This document shows positions 25,777 through 34,359 of a stretch of 64,000 bases of DNA, piece after piece. Position numbers and translations under genes: made by a program. Position 1 is the stretch's first letter. The number at the start of each line of letters is the position of its first letter. This DNA comes from Candidatus Opimibacter skivensis. GTDB lineage: Bacteria; Bacteroidota; Bacteroidia; Chitinophagales; Saprospiraceae. The notes below the pieces were generated by a model. That model was given only the letters and a program-made list of their open reading frames with translations. It ran no database searches and was not told the DNA's origin. The stretch is taken from contig JADKGY010000031.1 of the NCBI GenBank assembly GCA_016722045.1, positions 120,338-184,337 of the forward strand, given 5' to 3'.

Positions 25777-25806
25777 ATCAGCGCCGTAAAGCGCTGATTT
25801 TTTTTT
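25777..25806 (+). terminator. Perfect 8-bp hairpin followed by T9 tract
   Basis: ATCAGCGC, loop CGTAAA, GCGCTGAT and then T9 (counting the last T of the stem). A strong intrinsic terminator. It may end the MOSC transcript or act as an attenuator for the next gene. The remaining 25807-25991 shows no supported gene. Confidence 0.85.
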
Positions 25807-25991
25807 GCGGCCGGTGGTTTCGACATTCGAGATTTCCCTATTAGAAGATTTTTTTGGTGATACAGCCGAAATTATTCTGATGATATTCGATTGCTCAACC
25901 ACCTCAGTATCCGTCATTGAAAAAGTGGTGTCTTCCCCAAAATCCAAATTATGTTCTTATTTTGGTATACACTCATTAAACTGTATCCCCT

Positions 25992-27911
25992 ATGAGAGCA
26001 TTCCGGTTTCTAGTTCTGTTTGGCATGATCACCATATCAACATCTTCTCAGGCACAATTTATTCTAACACTGCATTGTTCACAGATGGATACTTACATCG
26101 GCAAATCGTTTAATGTCAGGGTTACTGAAAGAGAAAGTGGTTGGGAAGTAGGCCGTAAAATAATTTCACCTATTGACACTGCAGACTTTTCTCTGGATCT
26201 GTATGTGCTACTTGCGCCACACAGTTATAATATCGATTTCTATGTGGACGTGAACAACAATGGGACGTATGATGCGCCGCTGACTGATCATGCCTGGCGG
26301 AGAGTGTTGATTACTCCTGACAAGGATACCATAGTGAATTTCCATCCCGGTGAGACATTTACTGACATCACATTCCCTAATGTGTTTCCCTACAATACGT
26401 ATAATGCGACCTGGGGAGGAAAATGGAGGAACCTCACATTCGGTACCACAGATAGTATAGAGGCTGGATTTAATGTTCGATGTGACAGCATTCTTGGTTT
26501 TTTCAGGACAAAAGGTGTCTTTGGAAATCCTGCTCCTGTAGAATATACTTCTTCAAATCCCCGCCCAGCTGATGGTACGCCCATACCGGATACATTGCAT
26601 TATGCAGTCATTCCTCCATGGTCCGGAGATATTTATTTTACGAATGGTGAACTATATGGTGATCTTGCACTGATTACACTTGGCTTTCATTTCAGAAGTA
26701 CGGTAGGAGAAAAACAAATGTTGGGCCTCTATACAATTACAAATAGTGGAATTCAATTAGCAAATGGATATTTCTATGTGCGAGAACTCGAGATTATCTC
26801 CAGTACACCAACCCTGGAAGCAAAACCGGATGTGATTACTAATGTAAGTTGCGCAGGTTTATCTGACGGAGCGATTTCTGTCAATGCTGTCGGAGGGACA
26901 CCACCATACACCTATCTGTGGTCCACCTCTGTAATTACTCCTGATATTTCTTCTTTACCACCTGGCACATATAGTGTGACAGTATTTGACGCTGAGGGTT
27001 GTTCGACAAGGAACAGTTTCAATATTACAGAACCGGAACCGTTTTTCGCCAATGTATCAGCGATTGATGCAACTTGCGCTGACATCTGTAATGGAACGAT
27101 TGATTTGGATATTTTCGGAGGCACACCACCTTATCATTTCAACATTCCTGAAGATCTATGTGCTGGAAGTTTCGATGTTCTGGTCACAGATGATCGGGGA
27201 TGTTTGTTTGATACTGCTGTCTTTATCAAGGCTCCGGGGCCAATTTTAGTAGATATTAATGTGATAGGGGCTACGTGTGCTGATGCATGTGATGGGATAA
27301 TAGAGCTTGAAGTTACTGGGGGTGCTCCGCCTTATAGCTACCACTTTTTAAACGATTTTTGCGAAGGTTTGAATACCGTTTTTATAACGGATGCGAATGG
27401 TTGCCAGATACAGAAAGATTTTTTTATGTTCTCACCCGACCCGATCATCATTGTGGATACGGTGATAATAAACGCTACGGATGGCCAATCTAATGGTGAA
27501 ATCAATATCATATCAGCAGGAGGTATTCCGCCATTTCAATATTCCCTAAATGGTTTTGCTTTTCAGGTCTCAAATGTTTTTACCGGTCTTCCAGCAGGAA
27601 TTTTTACTTGCACCATCAAAGATGTGAATGGTTGTATTTTTGAATTCGACTTTGAAATTCAAAATATAACGGCGGTAGCTAATGTACAATCGAACTTCAC
27701 CTTTTATCCAAATCCTGCATCAACGGAAATTTATCTTCAGTCAGACACACCCGTTTCTGTTGAAATGCTTGATGTGGCCGGTCATGTACTAACGGAAAGC
27801 CCTGCCTCCAGCCATCATACTCTTCAGGTAGAAAATCTGGTTTCAGGAATGTATATACTGCGAATTTCAGATGGATATGGTTCTGCTTATCGAAGGATTG
27901 TGTTGAAATAA
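25992..27911 (+). CDS. T9SS-secreted SprB-repeat surface protein
   Basis: A 639-residue protein with a signal peptide (residues 1-21, ending SSQAQ). About residues 270-560 hold four tandem SprB-type modules of about 70-80 residues, each with a Cys-x-D/N-G turn and a GGTPPY or GGAPPYSY motif (for example AVGGTPPYTYLWS, EVTGGAPPYSYHF). The C-terminus has a T9SS type A sorting domain (FTFYPNPAS to RIVLK), so the protein is exported and anchored or released by type IX secretion. SprB repeats are found in gliding-motility adhesins; adhesion is a reasonable but unproven role. Confidence 0.88.
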   Translation: MRAFRFLVLFGMITISTSSQAQFILTLHCSQMDTYIGKSFNVRVTERESGWEVGRKIISPIDTADFSLDLYVLLAPHSYNIDFYVDVNNNGTYDAPLTDHAWRRVLITPDKDTIVNFHPGETFTDITFPNVFPYNTYNATWGGKWRNLTFGTTDSIEAGFNVRCDSILGFFRTKGVFGNPAPVEYTSSNPRPADGTPIPDTLHYAVIPPWSGDIYFTNGELYGDLALITLGFHFRSTVGEKQMLGLYTITNSGIQLANGYFYVRELEIISSTPTLEAKPDVITNVSCAGLSDGAISVNAVGGTPPYTYLWSTSVITPDISSLPPGTYSVTVFDAEGCSTRNSFNITEPEPFFANVSAIDATCADICNGTIDLDIFGGTPPYHFNIPEDLCAGSFDVLVTDDRGCLFDTAVFIKAPGPILVDINVIGATCADACDGIIELEVTGGAPPYSYHFLNDFCEGLNTVFITDANGCQIQKDFFMFSPDPIIIVDTVIINATDGQSNGEINIISAGGIPPFQYSLNGFAFQVSNVFTGLPAGIFTCTIKDVNGCIFEFDFEIQNITAVANVQSNFTFYPNPASTEIYLQSDTPVSVEMLDVAGHVLTESPASSHHTLQVENLVSGMYILRISDGYGSAYRRIVLK

Positions 27912-27987
27912 ATCGTCTATCACCTGGCCCTTTTTATTTGCTTATTTAAACCCCTGGCAAATTGCCTCTAAAATTGATTTAAAAAAA

Positions 27988-28015
27988 TCGTAATTCGTAA
28001 CTCGTAATTCGTAAA
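27988..28015. repeat. Heptamer repeat
   Basis: tcgtaat, tcgtaac, tcgtaat, tcgtaaa: four heptamers 45 bp before the next ATG. Confidence 0.75.
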
Positions 28016-28060
28016 TTCACGCTTGCTCACCCCGATTAGAACTGACTAAATCGGATATTT

Positions 28061-29611
28061 ATGAAACACCTTTCCATTTTCCGTTTCCATTCCCTCCTTT
28101 TTGTTGTATTCCTTTTGGCTTCCGGTCAATGGTGTATGGCTGCAACAAAGTATGTATCCAATACAGGGAATAATGCTAATTCCGGCAATTCTCTTGCCCA
28201 GGCCTGGCTTACTCTTCAATGGGCAGCTGATCATGTAGGCGCAGGAGATTCCGTATGGATCGCTAATGGAACATATGTCGGCTTTGACATGCGAACTACA
28301 GGAACTGCTACCAATCCGATCGTTTTTATTGCGATTGGAAATAGTGCTATAATCAATCTGCCCACCGGGACAACGGATGGCATCAATGTCGAAGATGCGG
28401 ATTACATTGAAATAAACGGTGTCCGTGCTATCAATCTACCACGAAATGGTATTCGTCTCGTGTTTGCTAATCATTGTATTGTCCGAAACACATATTGTGA
28501 CCATAATCAGAAAAGAGGAATTTTTACAGGCTTCACAGATGATCTGTTGCTCGAGTATAATGAATGTTTAAATTCAATTGACGAGCACGGTATCTATGTA
28601 TCGAATAGTAGTGACCGATCGATCATCCGCTATAATATCTGTCATCACAATCATGGTGGAGGAATACAGATCAATGCTGATATAAGTCAGGGAGGCGATG
28701 GTATCAGTACAGATCCTGAGATTTATGGAAATGTTCTCTATGAAAATGGTGTCGGAGGAGGAGCCGCTATCAATCTCGATGGAGCGCAAAGTGCATTTAT
28801 CTACAACAACTTAATTTATCAGAATCACGCTACAGGTATTGCTCTTTTTCAGCAAGATGCAGCTGCCCCTTCTATCAATGCTACGATAGTGCATAATACA
28901 ATCGTAAGTGCTACAGATGGTCGCTGGTGTATAATTGCTGTCAATGGATCTTTGGGTGCTCAGATTTACAACAATATTATTATTCAGACCAATACCTCTC
29001 CCAGCCTTCCCAGGGGGAGTATCGCCTTAGATCCTGACGCAGTGAGTGGATTCGGATCAGACTATAATATCGTCATCAATAAACTGAGCAAAATGGGTGA
29101 TGGTGCCTTTGTAACGTTGAGCACATGGCAGACTTATGGTTATGATACACACAGTATTCTGGCCGGACCTCTTGCTAGCATTTTTGTTTCACCTGGTTCA
29201 GATTATCATTTGCTTACCAATTCTCCCGCAGTGAATGCTGGTAATATTTCTTTTTCATCGGGTGTGGCTACTGACATCGAAGGGACAAGTCGTCCTCAGG
29301 GAGGACAAGTAGATATGGGTGCATATGAATTGCAGGGACCATTGTCTATTGATACAAATCATGTAGGGCCGACGTATGTCAAAAAACCAGAACCGCATAT
29401 TGTCATCGGTCGCGAATCTATTTCATGGCCGGAAGATCTTGAGGGCAAAATGAATATAATGACTGTTGAAGGCAAAGTGGTGGCACATCTGGACATTTCA
29501 TCTGAAGGAGAATATTCATTTCATGAATTGATTCCCGGAATTTATGCCGCATCCATATATGATTCCAATGGGATACAGTGGAGCCGGTGGTTTGTGTGGG
29601 CAGGGAGATGA
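28061..29611 (+). CDS. Secreted right-handed parallel beta-helix protein
   Basis: A 516-residue protein with a signal peptide (about 1-27, ending CMA). It opens with a KYVSNTGNNANSGNSLAQAWLTLQWA block typical of pectate-lyase-like or polysaccharide-lyase proteins, followed by beta-helix coils with N-N ladders (HCIVRNTYCDHN, RSIIRYNICHHNHGGG, SAFIYNNLIYQNHATG). The PQGGQVDMGAYELQ motif marks the end of the helix. The C-terminus (MNIMTVEGKVVAHLDI to WAGR) is a poorly conserved sorting-like domain. No catalytic residues can be named, so activity on polysaccharides is only possible. Confidence 0.78.
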   Translation: MKHLSIFRFHSLLFVVFLLASGQWCMAATKYVSNTGNNANSGNSLAQAWLTLQWAADHVGAGDSVWIANGTYVGFDMRTTGTATNPIVFIAIGNSAIINLPTGTTDGINVEDADYIEINGVRAINLPRNGIRLVFANHCIVRNTYCDHNQKRGIFTGFTDDLLLEYNECLNSIDEHGIYVSNSSDRSIIRYNICHHNHGGGIQINADISQGGDGISTDPEIYGNVLYENGVGGGAAINLDGAQSAFIYNNLIYQNHATGIALFQQDAAAPSINATIVHNTIVSATDGRWCIIAVNGSLGAQIYNNIIIQTNTSPSLPRGSIALDPDAVSGFGSDYNIVINKLSKMGDGAFVTLSTWQTYGYDTHSILAGPLASIFVSPGSDYHLLTNSPAVNAGNISFSSGVATDIEGTSRPQGGQVDMGAYELQGPLSIDTNHVGPTYVKKPEPHIVIGRESISWPEDLEGKMNIMTVEGKVVAHLDISSEGEYSFHELIPGIYAASIYDSNGIQWSRWFVWAGR

Positions 29612-29655
29612 AAATGGGAGGAAAAGGTAGAAAGGGCGGAATGGGTAGAAAAGCA
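29611..29655. repeat. Nonamer repeat directly after a stop codon
   Basis: aaaatggga, ggaaaaggt, agaaagggc, ggaatgggt, agaaaagca. It starts at the last base of the beta-helix gene's stop codon and has the same 9-bp rhythm as the ppc insert. Confidence 0.6.
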
Positions 29656-29724
29656 AAAAATAGCTAGAATGGTAAAAGGCTTTCCTGAAATATGAATTCT
29701 GTGAGTATTTCTATGGCTATGGAT

Positions 29725-30045
29725 CATTTTAGGTTTTCCTAAAATATGTTTTCCTAAAAATTGTTTTCCTAAAACATGTTTTCCTGAGACATGAATCATA
29801 ACAGGTTTTCCTTAAATATGAATCCAGTGATAGTACGCCTAGTTATAGACCATTTTAGGTTTTCCTATAATATGTTTTCCTAAAATATCATGATGTTTTC
29901 CTAAAACATGTTTTCCTGAGACATGAATCATAACAGGTTTTCCTTAAATATGAATCCTGAGAGGTGTCCTAAAGCTGTGTACCATTTTAGGTCCTTCTAA
30001 AATATATTTTCCTTAAATATGTTTTCCTTAAATACGCACCTTAAC
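29725..30045. repeat. Second array of TTTTCCTAAAA hairpins
   Basis: This fills most of the spacer 29612-30089. The landmark cattttagg recurs at 29725, 29851 and 29983 (126 and 132 bp). Units contain gttttcctaaaacatg, aggttttcctaaaatatg and ggttttccttaaatatg, all T-rich / TCCT / A-rich palindromes in the same orientation as the first array 9 kb away. Confidence 0.85.
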
Positions 30046-30089
30046 AGGTTTGACTGGAAATTTTATTCAAAAAAATCAATCCTCTCTTT

Positions 30090-31433
30090 CTACTCTTTTA
30101 ATAACCTTATAACATCTTCAATTAATAGCTCTTCCTGCTCCCCACTTGTCAGATTCTTTAACATTACAACTTCTTTTTGCATTTCAGTCTCCCCTACTAT
30201 GCCAACATAAGTACAACCTATATCTGAAGCATACTTGAGTTGCTTCTTTATTTTTCCAGGTTCAGGATAGAGATCAGATGAAATACCGGCCCGGCGCAAT
30301 GCAGTGACACATCTGAAGGCATATTGATGTGAAGCTTCATCAAATGCAGCCATCATAATTTTAGGTCCGGCTTGTACATGTGAAGGAAAAAGTCCTTTCG
30401 CTTCCAATACATCATAAATTCTTTCTGCTCCAAATGAAACGCCTACTCCCGGAACATCCGGCCAGCCGAACACTCCTGTAAGATTATCATATCGTCCTCC
30501 GCCGCCAAGACTTCCCATGTCTGCATCGATTCCATTTACTTCAAAAATACAACCCGTATAATATCCTATTCCCCTGGCAAGAGTGATATCAAATTCAATT
30601 TTGTTATTTAAAACTAATCCTTTCAAATATTGAAAAACTTTGCCAAGCTCTTCGATACTTTTTGTGTCTTCACTTCCTTTACCTAAAATATTTTTTAGCG
30701 CTAGCAGATCTTTTTGCCGTAGAAGATAAAATATTTTATCCTGTGCTTCTGATGCAAATCCTCGTTCACTCATTTCCTTTCGCACACCTTCCTCCCCTAT
30801 TTTGTCAAGCTTGTCAATGGCCATCGTCATATCAATCCATTTCTCCGCAACACCTGCATGTTCAGCAATCCCATACAGTAATTGCCTATGATTTATTCTG
30901 ATCACAACCGGAATATTTAAGGCTGCAAATACCTGGTCATAAATTTGTATTAATTCAGCTTCGTAAGAAAGCGATTTGCTTCCCACCACATCAACATCAC
31001 ATTGATAGAACTCCTGGTATCTGCCTTTCTGTGGTCTGTCAGCCCTCCACACCGGTTGGATCTGGTATCTCTTGAACGGAAGGTGAATATCATTACGATG
31101 CATCACGACATATCTGGCAAAAGGAACAGTCAGATCATACCTTAGACCTCTTTTTGAAATCGAGCTTGTAAATTTATTACTATCCTTTTTTTGAAACGCC
31201 TCTTCATCAGACTTGCTGAGATAATCCCCATTGTTGAGAATTTTGAAAAGCAAGCGGTCTCCTTCTTCACCATATTTACCCGTCAGCGTACTCAGATTTT
31301 CAAACACCGGTGTCTCAATAGGCACATATCCATAGGTCCTGAACACCTCCTCAATAATCCCAAACATCCATCGCCGCCTGGCAACTTCAATCGGTAGAAA
31401 ATCTCTTGTCCCTTTCGGCAAACTTACATCCAT
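30090..31433 (-). CDS. hisS: Histidyl-tRNA synthetase
   Basis: A 447-residue class II aminoacyl-tRNA synthetase. Motif 1 follows the N-terminal KGTRDFLP stretch, motif 2 has RPQKGRYQEFYQCDVD, and the histidine-specific blocks are GIGYYTGCIFE and GSLGGGGRYDNL. The C-terminal anticodon-binding domain begins about residue 345 (GPKIMMAAF). It charges tRNA-His. The gene runs toward the TTTTCCT array; pheS is upstream on the same strand, separated by a repeat-filled gap of 159 bp. Confidence 0.96.
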   Translation of the reverse strand: MDVSLPKGTRDFLPIEVARRRWMFGIIEEVFRTYGYVPIETPVFENLSTLTGKYGEEGDRLLFKILNNGDYLSKSDEEAFQKKDSNKFTSSISKRGLRYDLTVPFARYVVMHRNDIHLPFKRYQIQPVWRADRPQKGRYQEFYQCDVDVVGSKSLSYEAELIQIYDQVFAALNIPVVIRINHRQLLYGIAEHAGVAEKWIDMTMAIDKLDKIGEEGVRKEMSERGFASEAQDKIFYLLRQKDLLALKNILGKGSEDTKSIEELGKVFQYLKGLVLNNKIEFDITLARGIGYYTGCIFEVNGIDADMGSLGGGGRYDNLTGVFGWPDVPGVGVSFGAERIYDVLEAKGLFPSHVQAGPKIMMAAFDEASHQYAFRCVTALRRAGISSDLYPEPGKIKKQLKYASDIGCTYVGIVGETEMQKEVVMLKNLTSGEQEELLIEDVIRLLKE

Positions 31434-31437
31434 AAAC

Positions 31438-31479
31438 GATTTTAGATTTTAGATTTTAGATTTTAGATTTTAGATTCCA
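31438..31479. repeat. Heptamer repeat (gatttta)
   Basis: Five exact gatttta heptamers followed by a variant, starting 4 bp beyond the hisS start codon on the upstream side. Confidence 0.85.
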
Positions 31480-31528
31480 AATTGAACCTCATATTTTACC
31501 TATTAAAATCTTTCTCACATCTCACATC

Positions 31529-31574
31529 GGTTGCTGAGCTGTAGCACTGGGATGAGAAGAGCAGGTCGAAGCAC
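31529..31574. repeat. Interspersed element (ggttgctgagctg type), spacer copy
   Basis: The reverse complement (gcttcgacctgct, then ctcatcc, then acagctcagcaaccg) closely matches 52929-52976, which lies inside the glgB coding region. It is related to the widespread gcttcgacaagctcagcaac repeats of bacterial genomes. Confidence 0.75.
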
Positions 31575-31592
31575 ACATCTCACATCTCACTA

Positions 31593-32624
31593 CTAAACGA
31601 CAGCTGAAAATTGTTTCAAAAACCTGACATCATTTTCAAACAGCAATCTGATATCGTTGATTCTATACTTTATCATCGCCTGTCTTTCTATTCCCATACC
31701 ACATGCAAAGCCGGAATATTTTGTGGAATCGATACCACAAGTTTCCAGTACTGCCGGATCCACCATCCCGCAACCTAATATCTCGAGCCAACCTGTACCC
31801 TTTGTGATACGATGCGCATGTTCGTCTGCAAGTCCATAATAAACATCCATCTCTGCACTAGGCTCCGTAAACGGAAAATAAGAAGGACGCAAACGACTGA
31901 CGACATCCTTTCCATAAAGAGCCTGAGCAAATTGATGCAATGTCTGCTTCATATCTGCAAATGAAACACCTTCATCCACATACAATACTTCGACCTGGTG
32001 AAACTGACAATGCGATCTTGCAGAAACAGTTTCATTCCGATACACTCGTCCAGGAGCAATGATGCGAATCGGGGGCTTTCTTGATGTCATGACTCTCGCC
32101 TGCACTGATGATGTGTGCGTACGCAACAACCATCCGGGAGGAGAAGCCACATAATATGTATCCTGCATATCACGGGCCGGGTGATCCGGCGGCGTATTCA
32201 TCGCTGTAAAATTGTGCCAATCATCCTCGATCTCTCTGTCTTCGGCTACTTCGAAACCCATACGTGCAAAAACATCAATTATCTCTTCCATCACTATGCT
32301 TACAGGGTGACGACTTCCTGTCAGAAATGGAGACTCAGGCAATGACAGATCCGGAATGACAATATTCTTATGTGAAGCACCACCCGCTAATCGCTCCTGA
32401 TAGTGAAGAAATAATTCATCCGCTTTCTGTTTCGCTTCATTGACCAATTGGCCAAATTCCTTTTTCTGTTCGTTCGGAACATCGCGGATCAAAGCCGACA
32501 AAGGCTTCAGAATATTCTTGGTGCCCAAAAACCGGATCCTGAAACTCTCTAATGCAGCAGCATCTTCGATCTGTGTTGATTCAATATCGGAGATAATATT
32601 TTTTAATTCTTCTAATGGGTTCAT
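31593..32624 (-). CDS. pheS: Phenylalanyl-tRNA synthetase alpha subunit
   Basis: A 343-residue class II synthetase subunit. Motif 2 is GRVYRNETVSARSHCQFHQVE, preceded by LLRTHTSSVQARVM; motif 3 includes GFACGMGIERQAM. The N-terminal coiled coil (residues 1-90) binds tRNA. It works as an (alpha-beta)2 enzyme with PheT, whose gene is not in this window. Confidence 0.96.
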   Translation of the reverse strand: MNPLEELKNIISDIESTQIEDAAALESFRIRFLGTKNILKPLSALIRDVPNEQKKEFGQLVNEAKQKADELFLHYQERLAGGASHKNIVIPDLSLPESPFLTGSRHPVSIVMEEIIDVFARMGFEVAEDREIEDDWHNFTAMNTPPDHPARDMQDTYYVASPPGWLLRTHTSSVQARVMTSRKPPIRIIAPGRVYRNETVSARSHCQFHQVEVLYVDEGVSFADMKQTLHQFAQALYGKDVVSRLRPSYFPFTEPSAEMDVYYGLADEHAHRITKGTGWLEILGCGMVDPAVLETCGIDSTKYSGFACGMGIERQAMIKYRINDIRLLFENDVRFLKQFSAVV

Positions 32625-32660
32625 AAATTCATTTCAATTTACCACAATTACCTTTTGGGA

Positions 32661-32813
32661 TTTATTCGTTTATTCGTTTATGTGTTTATAAGCTTATCTG
32701 CTTATTGCGCATTTTTTATTGTTTTGCATTTAGCTCCTTGCCTATTGCTTTTTCGTTGCCTATAGCTTTTTCATTAGCCTCAGCCTTTGTCTTAGCCTTA
32801 GCCTTGCAAAAGT
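32661..32813. repeat. Octamer and hexamer repeats upstream of pheS
   Basis: 32661-32708 is a period-8 run (tttattcg twice, tttatgtg, tttataag, cttatctg, cttattgc). 32740-32813 is a period-6 run rich in gcctta, gcctat and gccttt. Confidence 0.6.
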
Positions 32814-32846
32814 AAGCATCTGAAACTTATAGCTAATTTGGCACCA

Positions 32847-34091
32847 ATGTCTATACGTCACCCGATAGCTGTTTTTCTCTGTATGGCCATGGCGATGTCC
32901 CTTGTCTGGTCAAGGGCCCTGCTGTCCATTTTACCTGTGGCATTTGCCGTTTTTACTGCTGTAGATGTCCAGATAGAGCCCTTTAAAGTGAGGTGGGTTC
33001 TGACGTCAAAAAACATATTTGGCATCATGCGGTACAAGCCATTTATCATCGTTTTCTCTCTTTATTTTCTGCTATTTGTGGTTAGTATCATTTATTCAGG
33101 AAATATATCAGAATGGTGGCAGCTCACCCACCCAAAATTTCCCTTCCTTCTCATCCCGCTCGGATTTCTGATGTTGAAACCTTTTTCGCGGAAAGAATAT
33201 ATGCTCATCACCCTTTCGATGATCGTGCTGGCGATTTGGAGTTCGATCTGGGTACAGGTTGCATTTTATAGTGAACATTATTTATTTAGTCAAAGTCTTG
33301 GTTTCGGTGGTTCTCTTCCCACACCTATCAATCACATTCGGTACAGTGTCGTCGTGGCGCTGAGCATGGTCTTATGTCTTGGATTTGCTATTGAAGGATG
33401 GAAGATTAAATACCAATGGGAACGATGGGTTTATGGATTGGCCGCAGTTTATTTATTTTATTTTCTTCATGTATTATCAGTTCGTTCAGGATTAGCTATT
33501 GCTTATGCAGGAATACTTCTTATGGTTGTTTTTTATTTGCGCAATTTAAATAGATGGAAGCAAGCTGCTATAATAGCGAGTATCCTGATTGCACCTGTTG
33601 TCGCATACAAAGTCCTTCCTGGTTTTCAGCTTAAAGTCGATTACACTTTGTATGATTTTGGAAAATTCAAACAAGATCAGGGCAATGAATATTCCGATTC
33701 TGAACGATGGGACTCCTGGCGCGCTGGAATCGTGATAGGTAATCAACATCCATTCTTCGGCACCGGTACCGGCAAATTCAGATCTGCCTTGCAGACATAT
33801 TATAAAGAAGAATTAAAAAGAGAAGATTATACAAGACCACACAATCAGTTCATCAATGTCTTCTGCGAATTTGGATTATTTGGTCTGTCCGTTTTTCTGT
33901 TCACTTTATTGTATCCGATGACCTTCCGTTTCTTCTGGAAGCCACCTTTGATACCTGTGCTCTATATCATGCAGATCCTCTCCATGCTGGTCGAGCATCC
34001 TTTAGATACGGAATTCGGGACGATGTTGTTTATCATTATTACGGTTTTGGGGTTAAGTTATCAGGATGGATTGGAGGGACATATTGTCTGA
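32847..34091 (+). CDS. O-antigen ligase / polymerase (Wzy-WaaL) family membrane protein
   Basis: About 414 residues from the ATG at 32847; the frame begins with a TTG at 32838. There are around ten hydrophobic helices and a large loop between about residues 270 and 325 with SERWDSWRAG, then HPFFGTGTGKF and RPHNQFIN. This loop signature defines the O-antigen ligase / Wzy_C family, which joins or polymerises undecaprenol-linked glycans on the periplasmic side. No other polysaccharide genes are near. A TAATTTG promoter-like motif sits only a few bases before the ATG, again with nearly no leader. Confidence 0.85.
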   Translation: MSIRHPIAVFLCMAMAMSLVWSRALLSILPVAFAVFTAVDVQIEPFKVRWVLTSKNIFGIMRYKPFIIVFSLYFLLFVVSIIYSGNISEWWQLTHPKFPFLLIPLGFLMLKPFSRKEYMLITLSMIVLAIWSSIWVQVAFYSEHYLFSQSLGFGGSLPTPINHIRYSVVVALSMVLCLGFAIEGWKIKYQWERWVYGLAAVYLFYFLHVLSVRSGLAIAYAGILLMVVFYLRNLNRWKQAAIIASILIAPVVAYKVLPGFQLKVDYTLYDFGKFKQDQGNEYSDSERWDSWRAGIVIGNQHPFFGTGTGKFRSALQTYYKEELKREDYTRPHNQFINVFCEFGLFGLSVFLFTLLYPMTFRFFWKPPLIPVLYIMQILSMLVEHPLDTEFGTMLFIIITVLGLSYQDGLEGHIV

Positions 34092-34181
34092 GAAAAGACC
34101 CCAGCGTGGAGATTTGAAACCTACCATCGGATGGAAAAAACAAGCGATTTATTGCCACTTTTAGTGCATAAAAAGGAACAA

Positions 34182-34293
34182 AATTGTGGACCATCCTTCC
34201 ACTTATAAATACGTGTATTATCAGGGAGTTATGATATCGTGGCACGACTAGTGGTGGCACGACTAGTCGTGCCACCACTAGTCGTGCCACGAT
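34182..34293. repeat. Element with 58-bp perfect palindrome, copy 2
   Basis: Palindrome 34236-34293 is identical over 58 bp to copy 1 (21759-21816); the left flank also starts exactly 54 bp before it. Both copies lie upstream of a plus-strand gene in the same orientation, here 66 bp before the helicase ATG. Confidence 0.92.
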
Positions 34294-34359
34294 GCTTGGA
34301 CGATACTTCTTTAGAGACACGATGATTTCCATCTCTTGTGAATATCTTACCTTCCTATC

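Noticed and set aside
25729..26113. Small ORFs on both strands in the 25674-25991 spacer
   Set aside because: They cross the terminator hairpin, lack signal or domain features and overlap the next gene.
21565..34332. Two similar minus-strand ORFs (RLVVARLVVPPLVV) at 21565-21813 and 34039-34332
   Set aside because: The shared peptide is only the translation of the palindrome element.
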